Source: Euryarchaeota archaeon UBA257
Lineage (GTDB): Archaea; Thermoplasmatota; Poseidoniia; Poseidoniales; Thalassarchaeaceae
Assembly: GCA_002498985.1 (NCBI GenBank)
Contig: DAJO01000063.1
Location: 14,104 to 31,189, forward strand
Length of the DNA: 17,086 nt
Reading direction: 5' to 3'
The translations under genes were made by a program, and so were the position numbers. Numbering within the stretch: the first letter of the stretch is position 1; each line of letters starts with the position of its first letter. The notes beneath the pieces were generated by a model. It saw nothing but the letters and a program-made list of their open reading frames with translations, did no database searches and had not been told where the DNA came from. Positions 1-7,765 of the stretch are shown one piece after another.

Positions 1-626
1 ACTTCTAAATCATCACTCATAACGTGTTCAGCATTAGTCATTATTTCTTCAGTAATATTCAGTACTTCATCAGGGAATGTCGCACTAAAAAGTAAGTTCT
101 GATTACGATTTGGCATTTTTTCAATTACCCATAAAATGTCAGGAAAGAATCCCATATCTAACATTCTATCTGCTTCATCTAAACAAAAGATAGAGATTTT
201 TTCTAATTTCAAATGACCTTTTTTAGCCATGTCGATAACTCTACCTGGAGTTCCAACAACTATGTCGCATCCATTGGATAGAACTTTTGCTTGTTTTTCA
301 ATATCGGTTCCTCCGTACACTGAAACTATTTTTAATCCCTTTTTACCTTGTAATAGTTCTAATTCTTCTGTGACTTGAACTGCTAGTTCTCTTGTAGGGC
401 AAAGGATAATAGATTGAGGGAAACCTTTATTCTGACACCTTTCAAGTATTGGAATCCCGAATGCTGCAGTTTTACCTGAGCCAGTCTTTGCCTGTCCAAC
501 AATATCTTTACCTTTCCTTGCCAGAGGAATTGAATCTAATTGGATTTCGGTTGGTTCAACCCAACCTCGTGATTTTATAGCATCTAAAATGCTGGATTCT
601 AATCCCCACTTTTCAAAAATTGACAT
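1..626 (-). CDS. DEAD-box RNA helicase, N-terminal 208 residues (partial)
   Basis: ATP-dependent RNA helicase of the DEAD-box family; it would unwind or remodel RNA or RNA-protein complexes in the cytoplasm. The gene starts at ATG 626 and runs off the left edge, so only the first RecA-like domain is present. Motifs in order: Q motif GWVEPTEIQ (residues 21-29), Walker A AKTGSGKT (46-53), PTREL (77-81), GG (105-106), TPGR (126-129), DEAD (150-153) and SAT (181-183). All are intact. The start is supported by a GAGG ribosome binding site (634-637) seven bases upstream, which overlaps the stop codon of the preceding small gene and so suggests translational coupling. It is the last visible gene of an operon with a HEAT-repeat protein and a 94-residue orphan. 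The specific RNA substrate cannot be told from sequence. Confidence 0.97.
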   Translation of the reverse strand, partial: MSIFEKWGLESSILDAIKSRGWVEPTEIQLDSIPLARKGKDIVGQAKTGSGKTAAFGIPILERCQNKGFPQSIILCPTRELAVQVTEELELLQGKKGLKIVSVYGGTDIEKQAKVLSNGCDIVVGTPGRVIDMAKKGHLKLEKISIFCLDEADRMLDMGFFPDILWVIEKMPNRNQNLLFSATFPDEVLNITEEIMTNAEHVMSDDLE

Positions 627-635
627 TTAATCGCC

Positions 636-920
636 TCAGAAGGTCTCGGATTCTTTGATTTCCTTCTGAAGTTCTCCCATCCAGTATTTTTTACAATTCT
701 CTTTAGTTAGAAATTGATCCTTTGAAGAAAAATTATGGTTGAAATGACCGTTGTTTGCAGAAGCAAATTGGTCATTTGTCTTTTTGTGGAACTTCTGAAG
801 TACATGTTGCTTCATGTATTGTTGAAACTTTAATGATTTTTGTCTATTGATACCATTTGGTGTAACACCCTCCCACAGGCGTTCAAATTGTTCGAGTTTC
901 CCATCAAACTGCTCGCTCAT
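636..920 (-). CDS. hypothetical 94-residue protein, translationally coupled
   Basis: I do not recognise this protein. It is a soluble, strongly charged 94-residue polypeptide with no signal peptide, no membrane segment and a single cysteine (in ENCKKYW near residue 76). The first 50 residues look helical and polar with many Gln, Lys and Phe; the middle is rich in Asn, His and Ser and probably flexible; the end is acidic. Its ATG (918-920) overlaps the TGA of the upstream HEAT-repeat gene in an ATGA arrangement, and its own stop lies nine bases before the helicase start. This tight packing is the main evidence that it is a real gene. By context it may work with the HEAT protein or the helicase, but that is inference. 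Confidence 0.75.
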   Translation of the reverse strand: MSEQFDGKLEQFERLWEGVTPNGINRQKSLKFQQYMKQHVLQKFHKKTNDQFASANNGHFNHNFSSKDQFLTKENCKKYWMGELQKEIKESETF

Positions 921-2128
921 CTTAAGTCCTCAGGTTTTGGCCGACTTGCCTTCTGTTTATCATGTTCACCCTTGGGCTGGTCCTGCTTATTATGCCCCAT
1001 GAAGTCACTCTCATTCTCATCATTAACTTTTTCTACCGGTGCTAAGAATCTATTTTTTTCACTTTCTGAACCGTCTAATTCAATATCTACTGATAGAGCA
1101 GTAAGCCTTTTACGAAGTTTAGGATCAGTCTCTTGCCTCAATAATTCTGCCGCACTTTCTCTTAACCGGTCTCCTGTAAGAATGATAGAAAGTTGACCAA
1201 TACAAGCAGTTCTTAAATTTAGATCTCTTGACCTTGCTCCACGCAAAATCATATCTGTTACTCTTGGACTCTGTAGATCTAATTTCTTCATGGCACGAAT
1301 AACAGAATTACGGACGTTCGTATCGTCATCGTCTAATGCATTTTCCACCAATATTAAGGCAATTCTAGGTTCACTATTTGTAAGAGTAACCAAGCATTGT
1401 GCAGCATTTCTTCTAACTTGTGCATCTTCATCTTCCAACGACCAACCAATTAGATCCCATCCTGGTGGGCCTCCCTTCGCAGCAATATTCCTCAGAATTT
1501 TAGATCCTTTCCTTCGAAGATCTACGTCATCTTCTCTAATTAGTTCGTCAATATGTAAACAGCCCGTCTCTGGCCATGCAATACTAGTCAATTTTAGAGC
1601 CTCAAAAGCACTCTTTCTATGTGTTTTATTTGTACTTCTTAACTCTCTTCTTAAGATATCTTCACAACCTGATGGGAAAATTGGAGACATCTTTTGAAGA
1701 GTCTGCATTGCGACCTTCCTTACATTCACATCATCATCCTGTAATCTATCAGATAGGTAAATCATTAGATCTGTGTGAAGTTTCAATGAGAAGATGGGCA
1801 TTACTTCTAATCCTGCAATTCTGACATTTACATCGTCATCGTCCAATACATCTAGTAAAATTTCGTGTGCTTTAGGGATAGAATTTTCATATACTCTCGC
1901 TAAAGCCTTTATTCCATCAGTTCTCTTTACAAAACCTCCACCATTTGTTAACGATAATTCTAATGTTTCAATCTCTCCTTTAGCTAATTTTATAATTTCA
2001 TAAACTGGAATTCGTTGCCAAGGCCCATCAGATGGTTGCAGAGAACGAATGTCCTTTTCTACAGTTTTCTTCCTCTGTTGGATAATTTTCCCAGTACGTG
2101 GGTCTCTAGCAACATAGTCATCTACCAT
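917..2128 (-). CDS. HEAT-repeat protein with charged C-terminal tail
   Basis: A soluble alpha-solenoid protein of 403 residues from ATG 2128 (an in-frame TTG nine bases upstream, at 2137, is a weaker alternative). From about residue 65 to 350 it is built of HEAT / PBS-lyase-type repeats of 30-35 residues. Each is marked by an acidic turn followed by an Arg-starting helix: DDDDVNVR, DDDVNVR, EDDVDLR, DEDAQVR, DDDTNVR, SRDLNLR and TDPKLR. I count seven to eight repeats. The last 50 residues are highly charged, low in hydrophobics and probably disordered. Such repeats form protein-binding scaffolds; no catalytic site is visible. It overlaps the next gene by ATGA and heads an operon ending in a DEAD-box helicase, so a scaffold role around RNA is plausible but inferred. 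No clear ribosome binding site precedes the ATG; a leaderless transcript is possible. Confidence 0.9.
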   Translation of the reverse strand: MVDDYVARDPRTGKIIQQRKKTVEKDIRSLQPSDGPWQRIPVYEIIKLAKGEIETLELSLTNGGGFVKRTDGIKALARVYENSIPKAHEILLDVLDDDDVNVRIAGLEVMPIFSLKLHTDLMIYLSDRLQDDDVNVRKVAMQTLQKMSPIFPSGCEDILRRELRSTNKTHRKSAFEALKLTSIAWPETGCLHIDELIREDDVDLRRKGSKILRNIAAKGGPPGWDLIGWSLEDEDAQVRRNAAQCLVTLTNSEPRIALILVENALDDDDTNVRNSVIRAMKKLDLQSPRVTDMILRGARSRDLNLRTACIGQLSIILTGDRLRESAAELLRQETDPKLRKRLTALSVDIELDGSESEKNRFLAPVEKVNDENESDFMGHNKQDQPKGEHDKQKASRPKPEDLR

Positions 2129-2238
2129 ATATTTCAATAGCGCCGGAAGTAACCGTCACTATTCAACTAAGGGTTCATCTGTTCTGGAACATATTAGAAA
2201 ACAATCAAGAGACATAGTACACTCAGAAGTCTGTTAAT

Positions 2239-2823
2239 ATGTCTAATGAATCCATTAATGAGATTCAAAAATTGATTTTTGTAAGTTTCTCAGAACAAAC
2301 CGAACTAAGCATCTCTGATCTAGAAAGACTTTGGTCTCTAGAACTTCAATGGATGATGCCTGATGAAGCTTCTTTAGTAATTAAAAAATTAATTAAGTCA
2401 GGTTGGCTAGTCTCAGAAAATAATTTAGTTTCTCCTGTTTATCTTGATAAACAGAGTGTTCCCAGCCTTGGGTGGCAACCAATGTTAAGAATAATCTCCT
2501 CCCCTCCAATCTTTGTTTCCGAATCAGTTCCCTCACCTATCGTCAAGGTAGAAGTTAAATCCGAAATTGTTGTTAACGTAGTCCAATCAGAAAAGATTTT
2601 TTCTTCCGAAAAACACCCTCCAGACCGTTCAGAGAGCAATATCCCAACTTTAATTAGGTTCATAGCCAAGAAATCAGAGATAGACAATAGAGAAGTAGTA
2701 CGAAGAGCTCAAAGAAAAAGGCGTTCATTAGGGCCTGTGACTTTATGGATGTCCCTCGCTCTTGTTGCTAGAGAACAAGGCCTAGATATGGTTGAAGTTT
2801 CTTCTCTAATAGAGCCGGCCTAG
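2239..2823 (+). CDS. DUF2240 family archaeal protein
   Basis: A 194-residue cytoplasmic protein that matches my memory of the archaeal DUF2240 family, whose function is unknown. The N-terminal 75 residues look like a winged-helix domain: a helix with SISDLERLW, an adjacent helix containing PDEASLVIKKLIKSGWL, and then a short strand region with SPVYLD. A variable linker rich in Ser, Val and Glu (about 80-130) follows. The conserved C-terminal helical part (about 135-194) has NIPTLIRFIAKKSEID and the REQGLDMVEVSSLIE end. Family members share this order: winged helix, a gap, and a helical bundle. The start is ATG 2239, with no strong ribosome binding site. It is divergent from the HEAT operon and ends on the same CTAG as the converging transporter gene. 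The winged helix hints at nucleic-acid binding, but no direct evidence exists here. Confidence 0.8.
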   Translation: MSNESINEIQKLIFVSFSEQTELSISDLERLWSLELQWMMPDEASLVIKKLIKSGWLVSENNLVSPVYLDKQSVPSLGWQPMLRIISSPPIFVSESVPSPIVKVEVKSEIVVNVVQSEKIFSSEKHPPDRSESNIPTLIRFIAKKSEIDNREVVRRAQRKRRSLGPVTLWMSLALVAREQGLDMVEVSSLIEPA

Positions 2824-5375
2824 TTTTCGCTGGAAGTTCTGACTTCAGCCGCTAATAATCCTGGGAGAACAAACAATGCTAAGATTAGAGAAAATGCAAC
2901 TGAAATTGAGCTAACAATTCCGAAATCTTGTATCACAGGTATAGGGGACAATTTTAACACTAAAAATCCACAGATTGTGGTACCAGCTGACATGATGAGT
3001 GCAGTTCCAGTAGTTTGATACATAATTTTCATAGATTCCCATACCCCATGGCCTGATTTCCGATTACTTTCAAAACTTCTCCAAACATGTATGGAATAAT
3101 CAATTCCTAATCCAACAGTTAGTGCTGTAATCATTATGGTCAATACATTCCAATTTAACCCAAGGATTGCCATCGAACCAACAACCCAAGAACCACTAAT
3201 TCCAACAGGTAAAATTACTACCAATGATTGCCCTAATCTTCTAGTTAAAATAAATAATACTAGAATCGAAACTAGCAAACTCCATCCCGTCGATTCAACT
3301 TGTGAGACAACAAGCCCTGAAAATATACTGTGAATCATCATAACATCTCCTCCTATATGGGCATCTGCATCTATATATCCTGAATCTTCAATCCATTCTG
3401 CTTGTTTTTCAAATTCTACTGCTAATACTGAAGTTTGTTCACTTGTTTCTGCGATAACATCTATTCTAATTTTTAGATATTTGATGCTATTATAATCATC
3501 CGTAAGAGCGACATACATCGATGTTCTTTCGCTCCAAGACTGTCCTCTCAATGGTTCTCCAATTGATTCATTAAGTAATAGTGAATGAACTGCTGCAGAT
3601 ATATCGCCTTCAACAAAACCATCTCCAACATCTAACCTACCATCGTAAATCCCTAAATGAAAAGTTTCACCAAAACTAGAATCCGCTTCTATTGCATCTC
3701 TGAGAATAGGATATAATCCATCATATGATGGACGTTGTGAATCAGTATTTGTTGGAATAACTACCCCCGAAATAGTAGAAATTCTTAGATCTAACATGTC
3801 AAGTCCTCGAAGCATATCTCTTTCTCCAGATAGAGAATCTTTACCATCTGTTGGTTCAATAAGTATAGTCACAGACTTCCAAGCCGCAGCATCATAAGAT
3901 TCGTACATATCTCCTCTGACTTCCATTATCGGCATATCTTCATCAGAAAGGAAATCCGTCAGTTCAAAACTAGTTTCAAGTTTAGTTCCTGCTAAGAATA
4001 CTGAACTAGTTGTTAATAATACGACTACAAGTAAAATTCTAGCAGTATTTCTTTTTTGGAAATTTGTTGCTAAATCAGCAAATTTAGACAAATCAATAGG
4101 CTTTCTTTTCTTTACTCCAGTTGTTTTCTCAACAACTACGTGTAAAGCCCCTACTGTAACTGTACTTGCAATAAAAGCACATACTACGCCTAATGCTAAA
4201 GTTATGCCAAAGGTTCGTAAAGGAGGTAGTGGAGATAATGAACTTGCAAGGAAAGCGGATACTGTAGTTACCACTGCTAGTGTTAAAGCGACTCTCAATA
4301 TTGAAAATGCCCTTACCCATGCATGAGCAGCAGAATTAGTGTGTTTACGAGCTTCTTCGTATCCTCTCTGTAGGTGGATTGCGTAGTCAATTCCTAGACC
4401 AAAAACCACCGGAGCCACTGCGACTTCAAGTATGGAAAAAGGCCTTCCTAGCAATGTAATAGTCCCATAAGTCCAAACCAGTGCCGCAGTAAGTCCTAGT
4501 AAAGGCGCAGCAATCATTAATGCTGAGCGGAAAACCACTGCTAAAACAAATACTACAACAATAATTGCTAGCATCAATAGCCAAGTAAAATTATCTAAAG
4601 TGGTGTCATTAATGTCATTACTGATTAGATCATCAGATATAACTCCATAATTCAATACAGTGCTAGAATCTGAAGTTATATTTTCAGTTAGGACTTCTCT
4701 GATACTTTTTGCGAGGTTCTGCCTTTCCTTAGAATCTAAAGAACCATCGATTTCTATTACCCACATGGTACTAGATGAAATAGGAGTTGAGGACCCTTCT
4801 TTGGTAACAATCCAATCACAAATATGAATGTAATCAAAATCAGTATGTAGTAAAGCATCTTTAGCAAATGTTGCCGAAGCTATTGCTTGGTCGTTCCCTA
4901 TTGCATCTGTACATTCTTCATCATCATTTATTATTGCTAATAGTAGATTATCCCATTCATTAAAATCCTGTATAGTCCTACTTTGGTTATCTCTTTCTTC
5001 AAGGATATTTTGTAAAATACTTGCAATATTGATATGAGATATAATTCCATTGCCAAATTTCTCATCAATACTTACTAAATCGTTGTGTAATTGTTGCAAT
5101 GCTCCGATTTCTAATACATTAGCACCTTCCTCATTTGGTGTGACATGAACATAAATTCTATTTGGCGTATCCTCCATTACTAGATTCATCCTTTCTTCCG
5201 CAGATTTCGCTTCATTTTCGGGAGCGAATGCTGAAAGGTCGGTTGTGAATTCGGGTAGGGGAACGAGTACTGACGCTGTTATAACAGTTAATAATAGGCT
5301 GATAATTAGTATTGCAGGGGCTAATCTTCCAAACGCCTCGGCGAACCTTTCTTCTCTTGATTCGCCCCCCACCAT
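2820..5375 (-). CDS. MMPL/RND-type transporter (HAE3-like), 851 residues
   Basis: Large integral membrane protein of the RND superfamily, MMPL / HAE3 branch; such proteins move hydrophobic or amphiphilic molecules using the proton gradient. It is a two-fold repeat. TM1 (about residues 22-40) is followed by an exported domain to about 260, TM2-6 (262-415) and a cytoplasmic linker. TM7 (447-463) is followed by a second exported domain to about 680 and TM8-12 (695-845). Each half has the family motif in its fourth membrane helix: GLGIDYAIH (about 326-334) and GLGIDYSIH (about 755-763), so both Asp-Tyr pairs for proton coupling are present. The first exported domain has one Cys pair (in EECTDA and HICDWI). 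The start is ATG 5375; a TTG sits directly before it. The substrate is not determinable; lipids or isoprenoids are typical of the family. Confidence 0.93.
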   Translation of the reverse strand: MVGGESREERFAEAFGRLAPAILIISLLLTVITASVLVPLPEFTTDLSAFAPENEAKSAEERMNLVMEDTPNRIYVHVTPNEEGANVLEIGALQQLHNDLVSIDEKFGNGIISHINIASILQNILEERDNQSRTIQDFNEWDNLLLAIINDDEECTDAIGNDQAIASATFAKDALLHTDFDYIHICDWIVTKEGSSTPISSSTMWVIEIDGSLDSKERQNLAKSIREVLTENITSDSSTVLNYGVISDDLISNDINDTTLDNFTWLLMLAIIVVVFVLAVVFRSALMIAAPLLGLTAALVWTYGTITLLGRPFSILEVAVAPVVFGLGIDYAIHLQRGYEEARKHTNSAAHAWVRAFSILRVALTLAVVTTVSAFLASSLSPLPPLRTFGITLALGVVCAFIASTVTVGALHVVVEKTTGVKKRKPIDLSKFADLATNFQKRNTARILLVVVLLTTSSVFLAGTKLETSFELTDFLSDEDMPIMEVRGDMYESYDAAAWKSVTILIEPTDGKDSLSGERDMLRGLDMLDLRISTISGVVIPTNTDSQRPSYDGLYPILRDAIEADSSFGETFHLGIYDGRLDVGDGFVEGDISAAVHSLLLNESIGEPLRGQSWSERTSMYVALTDDYNSIKYLKIRIDVIAETSEQTSVLAVEFEKQAEWIEDSGYIDADAHIGGDVMMIHSIFSGLVVSQVESTGWSLLVSILVLFILTRRLGQSLVVILPVGISGSWVVGSMAILGLNWNVLTIMITALTVGLGIDYSIHVWRSFESNRKSGHGVWESMKIMYQTTGTALIMSAGTTICGFLVLKLSPIPVIQDFGIVSSISVAFSLILALFVLPGLLAAEVRTSSEN

Positions 5376-5486
5376 CAATAACCCGAATCAATATCGGTGT
5401 TAAACTTAGACCGTTCTCTGTCCCTTCAAGCGCCAGCATTCGAAGGCAAGCCCTCAAAAAGGGTGGGCCACTCGAAAGGCTGTCTT

Positions 5487-5744
5487 ATGCCAATCAAAGT
5501 CTTGAAAAACGAAGGAACCGAACTTCGCCTAAGAATCATCGGAGAGAATCATTCTACCTTGCAACTATTCCGTTCACGGCTTAATGATAGCAAAGATGTA
5601 GATTATGCAAATTACTTCCAAAAACATCCAGATTTAGATGAGCCTGAACTGTATGTTCGTTGTGTTAAAGGCAAGAAGGCGGAGAAAGTCTTCCGTGACC
5701 TCTGTTCAGATATTAACGAAGAATTATCTAATCTAGAATTATAA
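5487..5744 (+). CDS. rpoL: DNA-directed RNA polymerase subunit L (Rpb11-like)
   Basis: Small subunit of archaeal RNA polymerase, 85 residues, equivalent to eukaryotic Rpb11; it pairs with subunit D to form the alpha-like assembly platform. Family signatures are clear: an N-terminal strand ending in LRIIGENHSTLQLFRSRL (the E-x-H-x-x-x-N/Q-L pattern) and then DYANYFQKHPDLDEPELYVR, which matches the usual A-x-Y-x-x-x-H-P-L core. A C-terminal helix follows. I chose ATG 5487 (MPIKVL), because this gives the normal family length; longer readings from upstream TTG codons add 30 residues not seen in the family. truD follows ten bases after the stop (from its ATG), so the two are likely co-transcribed. 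The gene is divergent from the MMPL transporter. Confidence 0.96.
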   Translation: MPIKVLKNEGTELRLRIIGENHSTLQLFRSRLNDSKDVDYANYFQKHPDLDEPELYVRCVKGKKAEKVFRDLCSDINEELSNLEL

Positions 5745-5754
5745 GTTGTTGAAT

Positions 5755-7152
5755 ATGGATAATAAGTCCATTGAAGAATACCTTGGTTTTGGTACTGGAG
5801 CTGTTGAAGGGCTCGGGATTGGAGGAATTTTAAAGGTTAGAGTCGAAGATTTTAGAGTCGAAGAAGTATCTCCTATACCTGCACTGGACCCTAAAGGTCG
5901 TTTTACGGTAGTTAGGGCCACATTAGTAAACTGGGAAACAAATCGTTTTCTTAAGAGGCTTTCAAGAGCATGTGGAATAAATAGAAATCGTATTTTTGCA
6001 TCTGGGTTAAAAGATAAGAGAGCAATTACTACGCAACTTCTAGTTATTGATGCTCCAAGAAAAAAAGTTGAATCAGTAGTTATTCCAGATACAACAATAG
6101 AAATTTTAGGTAGAACACATCAGAAAATTGGCATGTCTGATCATGATGGTAATCGTTTTTCAATAACTGTTAGGGGTTGTTGCTATGAGAATGGAGAACC
6201 CATGGACGGTAAAGAGGCAATGAGGAGAGTACTAGAATTGGTTTCTAAGATGTCTGAGAAACTTGGTGAGAATGTTTTCCCTAATTGGATAGGGCCTCAA
6301 CGATTTGGTTCTACTAGACCCGTAACTCCAGAAGTCGGACGTGCTGTTGTTTCAGAAAATTTCCAAGAAGCAGTCAATCTATATCTCGGTATGAAAGGAT
6401 TGAATGACGGTGAAGAAACTGAACTTTTTAGAGAAATGTGGAGAGAAACAGAAAATCCTGAAAAGTGCCTTGAAATTATTCCCAAACATTTAGGGTTTGA
6501 AAGAAATATGTTAGAGAGTTTACAGAAACAACCTGAAAATTGGGTTAAGGCATACAAAACTCTCCCTCCTTCATTACAACTACTTACAGTTCATTCTCTT
6601 CAATCATTAGCATTTAACCATTCATTAGCTGGTAGACTTAAGTCAAATATTGGCATTGTCGAACCAGAAATAGGTGACTTAGTTGCTCCAGTTCAACCAA
6701 GTGGTAGAATTGATGTAGGGAAAATGTCTGAAGTGAGCGAGACAAATTTAGAAAGATGCCGTAGGAATTGTAGGCTAGGTCGTTTAGCTGTAACAGGTCC
6801 TCTACCCGGTAATGATGCACCAATTGCTACAGGAGTTCCAGGTGAAGTAGAGAAAAAAGCACTTGAAATAACTAATTTAGATTCAATTGACTGGAAGGTA
6901 TCTGCAATCCCACGTCTTTCTACTAACGGTACAAGGAGGCCATTGTCAGTTATGTTCAGAGATTTTTCAATTGAAGAAGTTCCTGAGATTCATGAATCTT
7001 CAATTTCGAAACGGTGGGAAGAAGGCCCTAAAGAAAATGATTTATGGACTCCAGAGGGTTGTAGCATGAGAATGAAATTTATTCTGCCACCTGGGACTTA
7101 TGCAACAGTATTGATGAGGGAACTAATGCGTTCTCCTTTGGATCACTATTGA
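5755..7152 (+). CDS. truD: tRNA pseudouridine(13) synthase TruD
   Basis: Converts U13 (and in some archaea U35) in tRNA to pseudouridine. The 465-residue protein has the TruD fold. The catalytic motif GLKDKRA is present with the nucleophilic Asp at residue 87, preceded by NRFLKRLSRACG and NRIFASG, typical of the family. The central region (about 150-330) corresponds to the TRUD insertion domain, with NWIGPQRFGSTRP near 175 and LQSLAFNHSL near 290. The C-terminal part with LPPGTYATVLMRELMR is the usual family end. It is somewhat longer than bacterial TruD, as in archaea. The start is ATG 5755; in-frame TTG codons at 5746 and 5749 are alternatives. No ribosome binding site is visible, so expression probably depends on coupling to rpoL just upstream. 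Confidence 0.96.
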   Translation: MDNKSIEEYLGFGTGAVEGLGIGGILKVRVEDFRVEEVSPIPALDPKGRFTVVRATLVNWETNRFLKRLSRACGINRNRIFASGLKDKRAITTQLLVIDAPRKKVESVVIPDTTIEILGRTHQKIGMSDHDGNRFSITVRGCCYENGEPMDGKEAMRRVLELVSKMSEKLGENVFPNWIGPQRFGSTRPVTPEVGRAVVSENFQEAVNLYLGMKGLNDGEETELFREMWRETENPEKCLEIIPKHLGFERNMLESLQKQPENWVKAYKTLPPSLQLLTVHSLQSLAFNHSLAGRLKSNIGIVEPEIGDLVAPVQPSGRIDVGKMSEVSETNLERCRRNCRLGRLAVTGPLPGNDAPIATGVPGEVEKKALEITNLDSIDWKVSAIPRLSTNGTRRPLSVMFRDFSIEEVPEIHESSISKRWEEGPKENDLWTPEGCSMRMKFILPPGTYATVLMRELMRSPLDHY

Positions 7153-7168
7153 TTAATGTTAGAATTAT

Positions 7169-7435
7169 TCAAAGTCTTCCCATTTCAAGGGCTTCTATCT
7201 GGCCAACTAGGGGATTGATTGCTCTGACTCTTTCTTCAAATTCATCTACGATTCCTTCGCCTTCTCCTAGAACTACTTGGACTTCAATAAACATCATTCC
7301 AAATGCAAGGGGTTTAATTTCTACTGCTTGTACTTCATCGAAAGAATCTATTACATCTGCAATAGATTGGTAATCTGGAGTACCATCTTCTGGATTGTTT
7401 ATAGTTACCTTATATTTTACAACGACATGACCCAT
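7169..7435 (-). CDS. Elongation factor 1-beta (aEF-1B)
   Basis: Archaeal guanine-nucleotide exchange factor for EF-1 alpha, 88 residues, normal length for the family. It begins MGHVVVKYKVT, matching the usual MG-x-V start, and has the family core EIKPLAFGMMFIEV (about 43-56), followed by the acidic helix GIVDEFEERVRAI and the final strand. It is a ferredoxin-like beta-alpha-beta fold. ATG 7435 is chosen over the in-frame GTG at 7444 because the GTG lies inside a good GAGGTG ribosome binding site (7442-7447) placed six bases before the ATG. The zinc-ribbon gene directly upstream is a known archaeal neighbour of this factor, and the two form a short operon. It converges with truD across 16 bases. 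Confidence 0.95.
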   Translation of the reverse strand: MGHVVVKYKVTINNPEDGTPDYQSIADVIDSFDEVQAVEIKPLAFGMMFIEVQVVLGEGEGIVDEFEERVRAINPLVGQIEALEMGRL

Positions 7436-7441
7436 AATTAA

Positions 7442-7447
7442 CACCTC
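7442..7447 (-). promoter_or_regulatory. Ribosome binding site of EF-1 beta
   Basis: GAGGTG on the minus strand, six bases before ATG 7435. It covers an in-frame GTG codon and so decides the start in favour of the ATG. Confidence 0.8.
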
Positions 7448-7450
7448 AAT

Positions 7451-7618
7451 TCAAGGACCCTGGAAGCCACAAGTTGGGCATATGTAAGGGACTGCTTGTG
7501 TTCTGCACTGTGCACTTCTACCTATAGATGTGCCACATTCTGGGCACGGAAACGCTGTACTTTTATTATCCACTAGAGGCCCTCCTGATGATGTGCAAAC
7601 TTCTGCTCTACTTCCCAT
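7451..7618 (-). CDS. Small zinc-ribbon protein (HVO_2753-like), atypical Cys set
   Basis: A 55-residue protein of the archaeal small zinc-finger family found beside EF-1 beta. The family normally carries four Cys-x-x-Cys knuckles. Here two are intact, CPEC (25-28) and CPTC (47-50), the latter in the conserved C-terminal CPTCGFQGP. The first knuckle reads CTSSG (Cys8 kept, second Cys replaced by Ser). The third reads RSAQCR (first Cys replaced by Ser, Cys38 kept). So six of eight cysteines remain, and zinc may be bound at a single site or in an altered way. The start at ATG 7618 is supported by GAGGGA five bases upstream (7624-7629); a longer reading to 7699 adds residues unlike the family. 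It is the first gene of an operon with EF-1 beta. Its function is unknown, probably linked to translation. Confidence 0.88.
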   Translation of the reverse strand: MGSRAEVCTSSGGPLVDNKSTAFPCPECGTSIGRSAQCRTQAVPYICPTCGFQGP

Positions 7619-7623
7619 TTGTG

Positions 7624-7629
7624 TCCCTC
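7624..7629 (-). promoter_or_regulatory. Ribosome binding site of zinc-ribbon gene
   Basis: GAGGGA on the minus strand with a five-base spacer to ATG 7618; it selects the 55-residue form. Confidence 0.75.
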
Positions 7630-7713
7630 GGATGAGTCGGGCGAGCCACCACCCCTTTTTAGGCTTGATTGAAGAGATAGAATAGAATATCTGGCGCAAT
7701 AGCCATTATTACC

Positions 7714-7720
7714 ATTTATA
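7714..7720. promoter_or_regulatory. TATA-like element between zinc-ribbon and cupin genes
   Basis: The minus strand reads TATAAAT and the plus strand ATTTATA. It sits in the 147-base divergent gap. It could serve the zinc-ribbon operon (predicted start near 7690, leader about 70 bases) and, read the other way, the cupin gene (predicted start near 7742, leader about 25 bases). The assignment rests on spacing only. Confidence 0.45.
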
Positions 7721-7765
7721 CGGATATTTTGTAAGTAAAATCCCATCCCATTGTTTAGTGATAAA

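Noticed and set aside
1290..1697. Plus-strand open frames inside the HEAT gene, with SSSSN repeats
   Set aside because: The Ser runs are the reverse reading of the GAT-rich acidic turns of the HEAT repeats.
4129..4320. A 63-codon minus-strand frame inside the first MMPL gene
   Set aside because: It is a shifted frame of the transporter's membrane region, with no start signal or independent domain.
5397..5486. Upstream TTG start for rpoL adding 30 residues
   Set aside because: The family begins at the MPIKVL-type strand, and the added residues resemble no RpoL extension.
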